A DNA stretch of 64,000 bases from Clostridiaceae bacterium Marseille-Q4149 (GCA_018228685.1 CP073691.1:992001-1056000); one strand, 5' to 3'. Positions 9,101 through 17,285 are shown, counted from the stretch's first letter. Notes: generated by a model not told the origin, from the letters alone. Numbers and translations are program-made.

Positions 9101-9610
9101 GAAGTTGCCCTCGCCCAGAATGTCCTGCATGGTCAGGGCATATTCCTTGGCCCCGTCATAGTCGCCGCCGACCAGGCGGCGGGGAATTTCACCGGCCAGG
9201 CACGCCGACAGGCCGATGAGGCCCTCGGAATGCCGGCGCAGCAGGTCCAGGTCAATGCGGGGCTTGATATAGAACCCGTCTACAAAGGCCTGGCTCACCA
9301 GGTACGACAGATTCCGGTATCCCGTTTCGTTTTCGCACAGCAGCACCAGGTGCCGGGACTCCGCGTCCAGCTCATAGGTCTTATCCAGCCGGGTGCGCCG
9401 GGCCACATACACCTCACAGCCGATGACCGGATGGATGCCCTGGGCTTTGCAGGCTCGATAGAAGTCGATGGCGCCGTACATAACGCCGTGGTCCGTGATG
9501 GCCACCGCCGTCTGGCCCAGCTCCTTCACCAGCTTCGGCAGGTCCCGGATGCGGCAGGCGCCGTCCAGCAGGCTGTACTCCGTGTGGACGTGCAGATGGG
9601 CAAAGGCCAT
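6128..9610 (-). CDS. dnaE: DNA polymerase III subunit alpha (DnaE type)
   Basis: A 1160-residue replicative polymerase. The N-terminal PHP domain begins FAHLHVHTEYSLLDGACR. The catalytic palm is marked by GPGRGSAAGSMVSY and the acidic PDIDMDFGDTRR. A helix-hairpin-helix region follows, and an OB-fold near the C-terminus contains VTVAGVITASRTRTTKN. Length and order match DnaE1. In Firmicutes DnaE works with PolC, extending primers on the lagging strand. The gene is last in the minus-strand operon that begins with hprK, with a 1-base gap from the upstream gene. Confidence 0.97.
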   Translation of the reverse strand: MAFAHLHVHTEYSLLDGACRIRDLPKLVKELGQTAVAITDHGVMYGAIDFYRACKAQGIHPVIGCEVYVARRTRLDKTYELDAESRHLVLLCENETGYRNLSYLVSQAFVDGFYIKPRIDLDLLRRHSEGLIGLSACLAGEIPRRLVGGDYDGAKEYALTMQDILGEGNFYLELQDHGIPQQTTVNRGLLRLHQETGIPLVCTNDAHYLRKEDAESHDVLLCIQTGKTVDDENRMRYEPRNFYIRSTEEMEELFAGYPDAVENTQRIADRCQFDFTFGKYHLPEFQLPEGYDSPTYLRELCQRGFRARYGENPAYHRQLDYELDMIGKMGFTDYFLIVQDFVNYAKGAGIPVGPGRGSAAGSMVSYCLRITDIDPMQYSLYFERFLNPERVSMPDIDMDFGDTRRGEVVDYVRRKYGDDHVAQIVTFGTMAARAAIRDVGRVLNMTYAETDTVAKLVPTGPHITLNDALKLSKQLSDLYQQDPRVHKLIDTARALEGMPRHASTHAAGVVITKRPVYEYVPLARNDESIVCQYTMVTLEELGLLKMDFLGLRNLTVLDDAVKMVQKDHPDFRLADIPMDDKATFDMLTQGKTGGVFQMESSGMTGVCLGLKPQNIEDITAIIALYRPGPMDSIPRFVACKHDPSLVTYKHPKLEPILSGTYGCIVYQEQVIKIFQELAGYSLGQADMVRRAMSKKKAKDVEREREAFLHGDPARNIRGCVASGIPEATAQAIFDEIYDFANYAFNKAHAVSYAVVAYQTAYFKCHFTREYMAALLTSVLDNSDKVAEYIAECKDCGIALLPPDVNRSYDRFTVEEGGIRFGLVAVKNIGRGFIQAVVRQRQQDGPFASFQDFCQRMFDCTDMNKRAVENLIRCGAFDSLGARRSQLVAVYERVLDGIASSRRKNVEGQMDLFGMSASSGSSVSSVPLPDIPEFTAVERMSMEKDTTGLYLSGHPMEDYRPLAKRAGAVPIHAIMSDFEGQDGPKRFADGQNVTVAGVITASRTRTTKNNTLMAYVTIEDELASMELLCFSRVIDQCGSYMQVNTPVLVKGRLSVRDEKPPQIMCDSLYPLESGLPPAAEQPSRRPTQRESTIYLRFPSADSPAFRHIKLVMTMFEGSTPVKIRLADTGKLLGTHCLNHPALLQECREWLGEENVVVKEKA

Positions 9611-9611
9611 A

Positions 9612-10037
9612 TCACGCCTCCTCCAGCATATCGGTGAGGAGCTCCGCCGCCGTGACGATCAGGCGGCCGCAGTGGTCGCCGCCTGCCAGCTCCAGGGCCA
9701 GCTCCGACGGCTCCAGATCCTGGGCCCGCAGCAGCTCCCGGCAGTCCATCCGGTGAAAGTGCTCCAGAAAACGCCGCTGGTACTCCTTCACCACGGCGGT
9801 GACGGCAGGGCGGTCGGTGGGGTCGGGGCACGCGGTCCCCAGCAGCATCACCGGTGCGGACACTGCGCCGCAGATACTGCCGCAGCGGACGCCTCCGCCC
9901 ATGCCGGCCCCCAGGGCCATGGCCTGGTCCACCGTCAGGCCCGCCCGGTCCCGGAAGGCGGCCAGCAGGCACTGGCTGCAATTGAGTCCTTGCCGCCGGT
10001 AGTCCATGGCGGCGTGGCAACGTTCGGCTTTATTCAT
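9612..10037 (-). CDS. C_GCAxxG_C_C family protein
   Basis: A 141-residue protein of the C_GCAxxG_C_C family. The signature reads as NCSQ, then GAGMGGGVRCGSICGAVS, then MDCREL, then HCGRL. The Cys pattern suggests a bound metal or redox centre; some members are called split-Soret cytochrome-like, but no CxxCH haem motif is present here. It overlaps whiA by 8 bases and ends one base before dnaE, so it is translated with the operon. Its cellular role is not known. Confidence 0.8.
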   Translation of the reverse strand: MNKAERCHAAMDYRRQGLNCSQCLLAAFRDRAGLTVDQAMALGAGMGGGVRCGSICGAVSAPVMLLGTACPDPTDRPAVTAVVKEYQRRFLEHFHRMDCRELLRAQDLEPSELALELAGGDHCGRLIVTAAELLTDMLEEA

Positions 10038-10929
10038 GGGATTCCCTCGCTTCCTCCATCAGTCTGCGCATACGATGATTCATGCAGGATTTGCTCACCG
10101 GCGGGTCGCTGCGCTCCGCTAATTGCTGCAATGACATTTCGGGGTTTTCCAGCCGCAGCCGGGCCGCCTGACGCAGCTTCTCCGGCATTTGGGCCAGCCG
10201 CCCGCTGCTCTCCAGCCGCCGGATCCCGGCGATCTGCTCCAGGGCGGCGTCCACGGTTTTGTTGACGTTGGCCATGTCGCAGTTCATGGCCCGGTTGGCG
10301 CCGTTGCGGATTTCCTTGTCCACCTTGGCGGTCATGATGTCCATGGCCGCCACCGGGGCGCCGATGGTGGTCAGCAGGTCCTCGATGTGCTCGGACTGCT
10401 TGAAATAGATGACGCTGCTGCCGCTGCGGCGGACGCTGTGGGGCAGAAAGCCCATCTCCGTCAGCAGGGCCGAAACCTCCCGGCTGGCCTGGGTGTGGGA
10501 GGTGGCCAGCTCCAGGTGATAGCGCTTTTCCGGGTCCGTGACGCTGCCCCCGGCCAGAAAGGCCCCCCGCATAAAGGCGGTGCGGCAGCAGTCGTCCTCC
10601 AGCAGGCCGAAATTCACGTGCAGCACCAGGCTGGGGTCATAGCCCAGCAGGTCCACGATCCGGGCCAGCTTGTGGCGCTGGGTGATGCGGAAGATCAGCT
10701 TGTCCCGGGTGCCGTCCGGCAGACTGTCGAATTTCAGGGAAAAGGCCCGCTGGAACAGCCGGGGCAGCCGGGCGGCAAACTCGGGATTCTCCGTGATGAT
10801 GCGCACCTCGGCGGCGGTGAAGGTGTTGCAGAACAGCAGCACCCCATAGGCCTCCGCCCGGGCGCAGCACTGCCGGGACACCGGCTGGCGGCACAGCTCG
10901 CTTTTGACTTTATATGCAAAGGACTGCAT
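10030..10929 (-). CDS. whiA: Sporulation/cell-division regulator WhiA
   Basis: A 299-residue DNA-binding protein with a degenerate LAGLIDADG homing-endonuclease-like domain followed by a C-terminal helix-turn-helix. The start MQSFAYKVKSELCRQP is typical, as are RGAFLAGGSVTDPEK and the final NPEMSLQQLAERSDPPVSKS. ATG 10929 is preceded by AGAGGAGAA. WhiA sits downstream of yvcK and rapZ, the conserved Firmicute and Actinobacterial order, and affects cell division and possibly sporulation. Confidence 0.95.
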   Translation of the reverse strand: MQSFAYKVKSELCRQPVSRQCCARAEAYGVLLFCNTFTAAEVRIITENPEFAARLPRLFQRAFSLKFDSLPDGTRDKLIFRITQRHKLARIVDLLGYDPSLVLHVNFGLLEDDCCRTAFMRGAFLAGGSVTDPEKRYHLELATSHTQASREVSALLTEMGFLPHSVRRSGSSVIYFKQSEHIEDLLTTIGAPVAAMDIMTAKVDKEIRNGANRAMNCDMANVNKTVDAALEQIAGIRRLESSGRLAQMPEKLRQAARLRLENPEMSLQQLAERSDPPVSKSCMNHRMRRLMEEARESHE

Positions 10930-10943
10930 GGATGGTTCTCCTC

Positions 10944-11990
10944 TTACGTTTCTACGCGGTTGCAGGTGGTGCGGTGGGAGTCCCGGCAGACCAGGCGGAT
11001 ATTCCGCTGGTTGTGCAGCTGCACCAGCTCCCAGGCCAGATGGCCGGGATTGTGGCGTACCAGGCCGTTTTCCACCGTGGCCACCGGGCGGCTGATGATC
11101 TCCACCCCCAGGGCCTCCACGGCCTCCCGGTCGCAGAAGATGGGCTCCGCCCCCTCCAGGGCGTAGCGCTGCACCACCGCCGGGGGAATGGGGGAGGAAT
11201 TGGTCAGGCACAGGTCGAACAGGCCCGGGCAGGAGTGCTTGAACAGGGCCCGGATGTGGTCCGACACCGTGTAGCCCTCGGTTTCGCCGTCCTGGGTCAT
11301 GACGTTGCACACATAGACCTTCAGCGCCCGGGAGCGCCGGATGGCGTCCACAATACCGTCCACCAGCAGGTTGGGGATGATGCTGGTATACAGGCTTCCG
11401 GGGGCCAGAACGATGACCTCCGCCTGCTCCAGAGCCTCCACAGCCGCCGGAAGGGCACGGGGGTGCTCCGGGATCAGCCGCACCCGGCGGATGCGGCAGT
11501 CCTGCTCCTTCTTGCAGCGGAAGATGTGGCTCTCGCCCACCACGCTGGCTCCGTTTTCAAAGGTGGCCTCCAGCTGCACGTCCGCCGTGGTCACCGGCAG
11601 CACCCGGCCGGTGATGGCCAGCACCTGGCTCATACTCTCCACGGCCCGGTCAAAGCTGGGCATGATGCCGTTCAGGGCCGCCAGAAACAGGTTGCCGAAG
11701 CTCTGCCCGGCCAGGGTCCCCTCCGGGAAGCGATAGTGCATCAGCTGGGCCATCAGAGGCTCGGCGTTGGCCAGAGCCTCCAGACAGCTGCGGATGTCTC
11801 CCGGCGGCAGCATTCCCAGGTCCTGCCGCAGCCGGCCGGAGCCGCCGCCGTCGTCCGCCACCGTGACGATGGCGGTGAGATTTTTCGTATACAGCTTCAG
11901 TCCCCGCAGCAGCGTGGACAGCCCTGTGCCGCCGCCGACGGCGGCGATGCGGGGGCCGTGCTCCGGGGCCACAGAATAGCAGCCGCCCAT
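10944..11990 (-). CDS. yvcK: YvcK/CofD-like gluconeogenesis factor
   Basis: A 348-residue UDP-sugar-binding protein of the CofD-like family. It has the glycine-rich AAVGGGTGLSTLLRGLK start and the VTVADDGGGSGRLR motif. In Bacillus subtilis YvcK is needed for growth on gluconeogenic carbon sources and for PBP1 localisation. It is flanked by rapZ and whiA, 12-14 bases from each neighbour, which supports co-transcription. Confidence 0.95.
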   Translation of the reverse strand: MGGCYSVAPEHGPRIAAVGGGTGLSTLLRGLKLYTKNLTAIVTVADDGGGSGRLRQDLGMLPPGDIRSCLEALANAEPLMAQLMHYRFPEGTLAGQSFGNLFLAALNGIMPSFDRAVESMSQVLAITGRVLPVTTADVQLEATFENGASVVGESHIFRCKKEQDCRIRRVRLIPEHPRALPAAVEALEQAEVIVLAPGSLYTSIIPNLLVDGIVDAIRRSRALKVYVCNVMTQDGETEGYTVSDHIRALFKHSCPGLFDLCLTNSSPIPPAVVQRYALEGAEPIFCDREAVEALGVEIISRPVATVENGLVRHNPGHLAWELVQLHNQRNIRLVCRDSHRTTCNRVET

Positions 11991-12002
11991 ACGCGCACCT
12001 CC

Positions 12003-12860
12003 TTACCGGGAGATATCCCGGTGGTTTTCCGTCACCTGATAGCCCATCCGGGTGATATACTCCGCCAGTTCATGGGCCACGGCCACGGAGCGGTGGTGGC
12101 CGCCGGTGCAGCCGATGCCGATGACCAGAACGGTTTTGCCCTCCTCGCTGTACAGCGGCAACAGGAAGGTGATCATTTTCTCCAGCTGGGCCATGAACTC
12201 GTGGGTCTGGCGGAAGGAGAACACGAAGTCCCGGACCTCCTGGTCCAGGCCGGTTTTGTTTTTCAGCTCCGCCACATAGTAGGGGTTGGGCATGAACCGC
12301 ACGTCGAACACCAGGTCCGACTCGATGGGGATGCCGTGCTTGAAGCCGAAGGACAGGACGATGACGTTGAGCCCGCCCCGGTCCGACGGGGTGCCGAACA
12401 GGTTCAGCATCTCACTGCGGAGCTTGGCCGTGGACAGGGAGGAGGTGTCCAGCACGAAATCCGCGTGATCCCGCACCGGCTGCATCAGCGCCCGTTCCCG
12501 CCGCACAGCCTCCTCCACGCTGAGGCCCTTGGCCTGCAGGGGGTGCATGCGCCGGGTCTCCTTATAGCGGTTGATGATGGTGGGGGTGTCCGCCTCCAGA
12601 AACAGCATCCGGCAGTTGACGCCGCTGGCCTTCAGCTGCTCCAGGGTGTCGATGAGCATATCCGTGGGCTCGCCGGAGCGCACGTCATACACCAGGGCCA
12701 CCCGGTCATACCGCCCGCTGGAGGCAGCGCAGAACCCGGCGAACTTCATCATCATCTCCGCCGGAAGATTGTCCACGGTATAGTAGCCGATGTCCTCCAG
12801 AAACGAGGCGGCCTTGCTCTTGCCGCCGCCGGACAGACCGGATATGATCAGAATTTCCAT
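12003..12860 (-). CDS. rapZ: RNase adapter / nucleotide-binding protein RapZ (YvcJ)
   Basis: A 285-residue P-loop protein. The Walker A motif is at the very N-terminus (ISGLSGGGKSKAA), followed by the DNLP motif (YYTVDNLPAEMM) and a C-terminal domain with GIGCTGGHHRSV. ATG 12860 is chosen because MEILIISG is the usual start and a GAGGAAA site precedes it. RapZ-family proteins bind nucleotides or amino-sugar phosphates; in Firmicutes YvcJ has been tied to competence and nucleotide hydrolysis. Confidence 0.95.
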   Translation of the reverse strand: MEILIISGLSGGGKSKAASFLEDIGYYTVDNLPAEMMMKFAGFCAASSGRYDRVALVYDVRSGEPTDMLIDTLEQLKASGVNCRMLFLEADTPTIINRYKETRRMHPLQAKGLSVEEAVRRERALMQPVRDHADFVLDTSSLSTAKLRSEMLNLFGTPSDRGGLNVIVLSFGFKHGIPIESDLVFDVRFMPNPYYVAELKNKTGLDQEVRDFVFSFRQTHEFMAQLEKMITFLLPLYSEEGKTVLVIGIGCTGGHHRSVAVAHELAEYITRMGYQVTENHRDISR

Positions 12861-12882
12861 TGTATTTCCTCTTTTCCCGGGG

Positions 12883-13797
12883 TTATTCGCCGACAAAACG
12901 GACCTCCGGCTCCAGCCGGACGCCGTGGGCCTTGTAAACGGCCTCCTGCACCCGGCGGATCAGCTCCCGCACGTCGGCGCAGGTGGCGCTGCCGGTGTTG
13001 ATGACGAAGCCCGCGTGCTTTTCCGACACCTGGGCTCCGCCCACCGTCAGGCCCTTCAGGCCCGTCTGGTCGATGAGGGTCCCGGCATAGTAGCCCTCCG
13101 GCCGCTTGAAGGTGCTGCCGGCGCTGGGCCATTCCAGGGGCTGGGAGGCCCTGCGCCGGGCCATCAGGTCATCCATCCGCTGCCGGATGGCGGCGGGATC
13201 GTCCGGGGTCAGGCGCACCGCGGCCCCCAGCACCACGGCTCCGTCCTCCAGAAACCGGCTGTGCCGGTAGGCAAATTCTGCCTGGTCCCCGGTGAAGCGG
13301 CGGATGCCGTCGGGGTACAGGGCGGTGACCTCCGTCACCACCTGGCGCATCTCGCCGCCGTAGGCCCCGGCGTTCATGCAAACCGCGCCGCCCATGCTTC
13401 CGGGGATGCCGTGGGCAAATTCCAGCCCGGCCAGGCCCGCCTGCTGGGCGTATACCGCCAGGCGGCTGAGCAGGACGCCGACGTCGGCCTCCAAGGTCAC
13501 GTCGTCCAGGCGGCGGATGCTCGTCATGCGTTCCGCCGTTTTGATGACCAGGGTGTCCAGCCCCCGGTCCGACACCAGCAGATTGGTGCCCCGGCCCAGC
13601 AGAAACGGCCGGATGCCGCACTCCTCCGCCAGGCCCAGCAGGATCACCAGCTGCTCCCGGCTTTCCGGAAAGGCCATGCGCCGGGCGGGGCCGCCGATGC
13701 GGAAGGAGGTGTGGCGGCTCATGGGCACGTCCCGCTCCACCGTCATGTCCGGCAGGTAATCCCGGATCTTTTCGTCCAAACGTTCATACCACTGCAT
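12883..13797 (-). CDS. murB: UDP-N-acetylenolpyruvoylglucosamine reductase
   Basis: A 304-residue FAD enzyme that reduces UDP-GlcNAc-enolpyruvate to UDP-MurNAc. Visible motifs: TSFRIGGPARRM (FAD-binding entry), LGRGTNLLVSD, GIPGSMGGAVCMNAGAYG, and the C-terminal HAGFVINTGSATCADV. The WPSAGSTFKRPEG stretch carries the catalytic Ser region of type II MurB. It lies between the ROK kinase and rapZ, a standard Clostridial position. Confidence 0.96.
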   Translation of the reverse strand: MQWYERLDEKIRDYLPDMTVERDVPMSRHTSFRIGGPARRMAFPESREQLVILLGLAEECGIRPFLLGRGTNLLVSDRGLDTLVIKTAERMTSIRRLDDVTLEADVGVLLSRLAVYAQQAGLAGLEFAHGIPGSMGGAVCMNAGAYGGEMRQVVTEVTALYPDGIRRFTGDQAEFAYRHSRFLEDGAVVLGAAVRLTPDDPAAIRQRMDDLMARRRASQPLEWPSAGSTFKRPEGYYAGTLIDQTGLKGLTVGGAQVSEKHAGFVINTGSATCADVRELIRRVQEAVYKAHGVRLEPEVRFVGE

Positions 13798-13808
13798 AGT
13801 GATCTCCC

Positions 13809-14771
13809 TTATATCCGTTTTTTCTTCCCCAGCAGGGCCGCGCCGATGATGCCCGCCTGATTGCCCAGCTGGGCCTTGACAATGCGGGTCTTTTTCCCGG
13901 CGCTGCAGGGGATGGTCTCCCGCTCCACCAGCTGCTGCAGGGGGTGGAGCAGCTGCTCATCGGACTCGTTGCTGACGCCGCCGCCGATGGCCAGGGTATC
14001 CGGCTGGAAAATATTCACCACGTTGGCGATGCCCGCCGCCAGATAGCCCACATACATGTCGCAGACCTGCTGGCCCACCGGGTCCCCCAGCCGGGCGGCC
14101 ATAAACGCCGACTGGCCAGACACATGGCCGTCATGCTCCCGGATGACCCGGGCCAGGATGCTGTCGGGGTTGCCCAGCTGGGCCTGGGCGGTGAAGCGCT
14201 TCAGGGCGCTGGCGGAGGCGTACTGCTCCCAGCAGCCTCGCCGGCCGCAGGGGCAGGGGAGACCCTGATAGTCGATGCAGGTGTGGCCCACCTCACCGGC
14301 CATGCCGTTGCCGCCGTGGAAAATCTTTCCGTTGTGAATGATCCCGGCGCCGATGCCGGTGCCCAGGGTGATGGTGACAAAGCGCTTGCTGCCCTGGCCC
14401 GCTCCGGCATAGTACTCTGCCAGGGCGGCGCAGTTGGCGTCATTTTCCACATACAGGTGCAGCCCCAGCCGCCGCTTGAACAGCTTGCGCAGGGGAATGT
14501 TCCGCAGGGGCAGGTTGCAGGTGTATACGATGGACCCGGTGCGGATGTCCACCACTCCCGGGACGCCTGCCCCCACGGAGGCGATCTCCTCCATGGGTAC
14601 GCCGCCCTCCTGGGCCAGCTCCCGGGTCAGGGCCACCAGGGTGTCCGTCAGGGCGTCGGGGTCCGATACCTCACGGATCTTCATGGTTTTCACGGCCAGC
14701 AGAAGGCCGTCCTCGTCCACAAGACCGGCCTTCAGGTTGGTGCCGCCGATGTCGATGCCGATATAGTTCAT
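13809..14771 (-). CDS. ROK-family sugar kinase, probably glucokinase
   Basis: A 320-residue ROK protein that phosphorylates a hexose. The ATP-binding N-terminus reads YIGIDIGGTNLKAGLVDEDG. The ROK zinc-binding motif is HTCIDYQGLPCPCGRRGCWE, with the expected His and three Cys. The intact kinase motif and absence of a DNA-binding domain argue for an enzyme rather than a ROK repressor. It overlaps hprK by 4 bases, so sugar phosphorylation and HPr phosphorylation are translationally coupled. Glucose is the likely but unproven substrate. Confidence 0.88.
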   Translation of the reverse strand: MNYIGIDIGGTNLKAGLVDEDGLLLAVKTMKIREVSDPDALTDTLVALTRELAQEGGVPMEEIASVGAGVPGVVDIRTGSIVYTCNLPLRNIPLRKLFKRRLGLHLYVENDANCAALAEYYAGAGQGSKRFVTITLGTGIGAGIIHNGKIFHGGNGMAGEVGHTCIDYQGLPCPCGRRGCWEQYASASALKRFTAQAQLGNPDSILARVIREHDGHVSGQSAFMAARLGDPVGQQVCDMYVGYLAAGIANVVNIFQPDTLAIGGGVSNESDEQLLHPLQQLVERETIPCSAGKKTRIVKAQLGNQAGIIGAALLGKKKRI

Positions 14772-15727
14772 TGCTTCTCCTTGGCCTGTTGGGCCAGTTC
14801 ATCCATTTTCTTGTCAAACTGGGTCATGAAATCCCGGGCGGAGTTGTAGCCGTACCGCATCTGGCGGTTTTTCATGGCGGCGATCTCCACGATACCGGCC
14901 AGGTTCCGCCCCGGCCGCACGGGGATGGTCACATAGGGCAGCTGCACCCCCAGAATGGTGTAGGTGTCGCCCTCCAGGCCCAGCCGGTCATAGAACTTAC
15001 CGTCCTGCCAGGGCTCCAGATGGATCACGATCTCGATGTCGGAGTCAAACTGCACCGCGCCCATACCGAACAGCTGCTGCACGTCGATGATGCCGATACC
15101 CCGGATCTCAATGTAGTGGCGGATGATCTCCGGGGCCGAGCCGTACAGGGAGTCGGAAATGCGGCGAATCTCCACCGCGTCGTCGGCCACCAGCCGGTGG
15201 CCGCGCTTGAGCAGCTCGATGGCGGTTTCGCTTTTGCCGATGCCGGAATCGCCGATCATCAGCACCCCCTGGCCATAGATGTTCATCAGCACGCCGTGGC
15301 GGGTGATCTGGGGGGCCAGGGCCCGGTTCAGATAGTCGATGATGTGGCTGGTCAGCTCCACGGTGGTCTTTTCCGTCCGCAGCAGGGTGCGCCCGTGCTT
15401 GCGGGCAATCTCCATCAGCTCGGGAAAAATCTCCATATTCCGGGCCACGATCAGCGCCGGAATCTCGCAGCGCAGCAGATCCTCGAATACCTTTCTCCGC
15501 TGCTCCAGGGGCATGGCCTTCAGGAAGGTGAACTCCGCCTTGCCCAGAATCTGCAGGCGTTTTGGCTCGAAGTAGTCATAAAAGCCCACCAGCTGCAGGG
15601 CCGGGCGGTTCACGTCGGGGATGGTGATCATCCGGGTGTCATAGTCCAGGCCCTTGTAGACCACCTCCAGATCAAAATCCTTCACCAGTTGGCTGAGGCT
15701 GGCTGGGTCGCGTCTTACTTTTTCCAT
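14768..15727 (-). CDS. hprK: HPr(Ser) kinase/phosphorylase
   Basis: A 319-residue bifunctional enzyme that phosphorylates and dephosphorylates Ser46 of HPr to control carbon catabolite repression. The Walker A loop is GDSGIGKSETAIELLKRGH, followed by DDAVEIR and the signature EIRGIGIIDVQQLFG. ATG 15727 is preferred because GGAGG lies 8 bases upstream; the frame is open 14 codons further with no better site. First gene of the core operon. Confidence 0.96.
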   Translation of the reverse strand: MEKVRRDPASLSQLVKDFDLEVVYKGLDYDTRMITIPDVNRPALQLVGFYDYFEPKRLQILGKAEFTFLKAMPLEQRRKVFEDLLRCEIPALIVARNMEIFPELMEIARKHGRTLLRTEKTTVELTSHIIDYLNRALAPQITRHGVLMNIYGQGVLMIGDSGIGKSETAIELLKRGHRLVADDAVEIRRISDSLYGSAPEIIRHYIEIRGIGIIDVQQLFGMGAVQFDSDIEIVIHLEPWQDGKFYDRLGLEGDTYTILGVQLPYVTIPVRPGRNLAGIVEIAAMKNRQMRYGYNSARDFMTQFDKKMDELAQQAKEKQ

Positions 15728-15819
15728 ATATGGGTCCTCCATCCGGTGCGTTGTCCCGCACCTGCACATACCTATAATTATATGTCATTATACCGTATAT
15801 GTGCCTTTTTCGCAAGTCC

Positions 15820-15845
15820 TATGGGGAGGGTCGAATTTTTTTCGG
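15820..15845. repeat. Left copy of the 26-bp target-site duplication of the IS
   Basis: Begins TATGGGGAGGGTCGAA and continues with seven T and CGG; it abuts the left IS end. It is identical to 16897-16922 across all 26 bases. Confidence 0.9.
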
Positions 15846-16896
15846 TGTAGGACTACAATACATCTTGGACAATTGAATAAAAAGGGTATGAGGAATAGGG
15901 CCTCATGTGTTAAAGTTAAACTACCACACAAAACTTTCCGAAAGGAGACCATATTCCTCATGAGTAAGAGTATAACACAGGACATGGCTTACAGACAATC
16001 CCTAATGAAGTACGCAGAAAAGTACGGCGTCAGCCGCGCCAGCCGGAAATACAACAAAAGCCGGTCGTACATCTACTTCTGGAAGCAGCGCTGGGACGGG
16101 AGTGTGGCGTCCCTGGCCTGCCAGTCCAGACGGCCTCACAGCCACCCCAACCAGCACACGGAGGCCGAGCTAAAGCTCATCCGCGATATGCGCCGCCGCA
16201 ATCCGTCGCTGGGCATGATCGAGCTGTGGCACCGTCTGCGGAAGCGCGGCTACACCCGTTGCCCGGAGAGTCTGTTCCGTGTCATGCGTAAAATGGGGTT
16301 GTTTCCTGCCGAAAAGCCGAAAAATACATACAAACCCAAGCCTTACGAGCAGATGACCCGTCCCGGAGAGCGCGTGCAGGTAGATGTGAAGGTCGTGCCG
16401 CGCAAGTGCATCGCGGATCCGGAGCTTCGGCTGTTCCAGTACACCGCCATCGACGAGTTCACGCGCCTGCGCTTCCTCGCCGCCTATCCGGAGCAGTCCA
16501 CCTATTCCTCGGCGGACTTCCTGCGCAGGCTGCGAGCGTGGTACGCCCGCAGAGGCATAGAAGTGGAGTGTGTCCAGACGGACAACGGCTTCGAGTTCAC
16601 CAACCGTTTCTCCAACAGCAAGCGCGATCTGCCCACACTGTTCGAGAAAACTGCCGCCGAGCTGGGCATCCGTCACAAGCTGATCCGGCCCCACACGCCG
16701 CGCCACAACGGCAAGGTGGAGCGCAGCCATCGTGAGGATCAGAAACGCTTCTATTCCTGCCATTCGTTCTATTCACTCAACGACTTTGCCAAGCAGCTTG
16801 CCGTCCATAACCGCCGCGCCAACAACTTGCCCATGAGACCCCTCCGCTGGCTCTCGCCTAATGAGTTCGCTGTCCAATATGTTTGACAAACCTACA
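15846..16896 (+). mobile_element. Intact 1051-bp insertion sequence with imperfect terminal inverted repeats
   Basis: The left end reads TGTAGGACTACAATACAT then CTTGGACA; the right end, read inward on the minus strand, is TGTAGGTTTGTCAAACAT then ATTGGACA: 19 of 26 positions match, including the outer TGTAGG and inner TTGGACA. One DDE transposase gene fills the element. The 26-bp direct duplication outside the ends shows an unrearranged, probably recent insertion between the hprK promoter region and tRNA-Pro. IS481/IS3 members usually duplicate only a few to about 15 bp; duplications in the mid-20s are a trait of the IS1202-type group, so that relationship should be tested. Confidence 0.88.
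15960..16886 (+). CDS. DDE integrase-type transposase
   Basis: A 308-residue transposase. Residues 1-60 hold a helix-turn-helix (AEKYGVSRASRKYNKSRSY). The RNase-H-like rve core follows: the first Asp in RVQVDVKVVP, the second in VQTDNGFEFTN, and the Glu in HNGKVERSHREDQKRF. ATG 15960 follows an AAGGAGA site; the frame is open farther left but would run through the inverted repeat. It is the only gene in the IS and appears intact. Confidence 0.9.
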   Translation: MSKSITQDMAYRQSLMKYAEKYGVSRASRKYNKSRSYIYFWKQRWDGSVASLACQSRRPHSHPNQHTEAELKLIRDMRRRNPSLGMIELWHRLRKRGYTRCPESLFRVMRKMGLFPAEKPKNTYKPKPYEQMTRPGERVQVDVKVVPRKCIADPELRLFQYTAIDEFTRLRFLAAYPEQSTYSSADFLRRLRAWYARRGIEVECVQTDNGFEFTNRFSNSKRDLPTLFEKTAAELGIRHKLIRPHTPRHNGKVERSHREDQKRFYSCHSFYSLNDFAKQLAVHNRRANNLPMRPLRWLSPNEFAVQYV

Positions 16897-16922
16897 TATG
16901 GGGAGGGTCGAATTTTTTTCGG
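16897..16922. repeat. Right copy of the 26-bp target-site duplication
   Basis: Starts directly after the CCTACA right end of the IS and is identical to 15820-15845. Confidence 0.9.
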
Positions 16923-16959
16923 GTTTTTGTCAAATAATGCATACCCACACCGGAAAACA

Positions 16960-17000
16960 GTGTACCCGCACTGCAAAAATGTGTACCCGCACTGCAAAAT
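16960..17000 (+). repeat. Two tandem 20-21 bp repeats upstream of tRNA-Pro
   Basis: The unit GTGTACCCGCACTGCAAAA occurs twice head to tail, ending just before the tRNA promoter; a degenerate third copy (GCATACCCACACCGGAAAA) precedes it at about 16939. Confidence 0.8.
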
Positions 17001-17005
17001 GCATC

Positions 17006-17034
17006 TTGACATTCGGACCGAAAAAACGTATAAT
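17006..17034 (+). promoter_or_regulatory. Consensus promoter of tRNA-Pro
   Basis: Perfect TTGACA (17006-17011) and TATAAT (17029-17034) with a 17-base spacer, 11 bases before the tRNA 5' end. Confidence 0.92.
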
Positions 17035-17045
17035 AGACGGGCTGA

Positions 17046-17121
17046 CGGGGTGTAGCGCAGTTGGTAGCGCGCTTGGTTCGGGACCAAGAGGCCCGGGGTT
17101 CAAATCCCCGCACTCCGACCA
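17046..17121 (+). tRNA. tRNA-Pro (anticodon CGG)
   Basis: A 76-base cloverleaf. The acceptor stem CGGGGTG pairs with CACTCCG and the 3' CCA is encoded. The anticodon arm is CTTGG-TTCGGGA-CCAAG, giving anticodon CGG for codon CCG. The T-arm contains GGTTCAAATCC. A strong promoter precedes and a terminator follows. The mobile debris immediately downstream makes this tRNA a plausible integration target, although no duplicated 3' end was found. Confidence 0.96.
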
Positions 17122-17153
17122 TAATGTGGAGACAAAAAAGATGTCTCCCGCGA

Positions 17154-17179
17154 AAAGCCCGATTATATCGGGCTTTTTT
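17154..17179 (+). terminator. Terminator of tRNA-Pro
   Basis: AAAGCCCGAT and ATCGGGCTTTTTT form a short GC stem with a T-run, 33 bases after the tRNA. Confidence 0.88.
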
Positions 17180-17285
17180 GCTACCCAAACGGCGATTTTT
17201 CTCTGTACCAAAACGCAGATGTAAAATCGCCGTTTTCCCTTTGTGGATAGACTTGAACTCCCGAAAAGTAAATATCAGATACACA

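Noticed and set aside
6197..9637. A very long plus-strand open frame (about 1,146 codons) opposite dnaE
   Set aside because: Its translation is rich in Gly, His and Gln repeats without family signatures and lies exactly antisense to a fully convincing dnaE; it is a by-product of GC-rich codon use.
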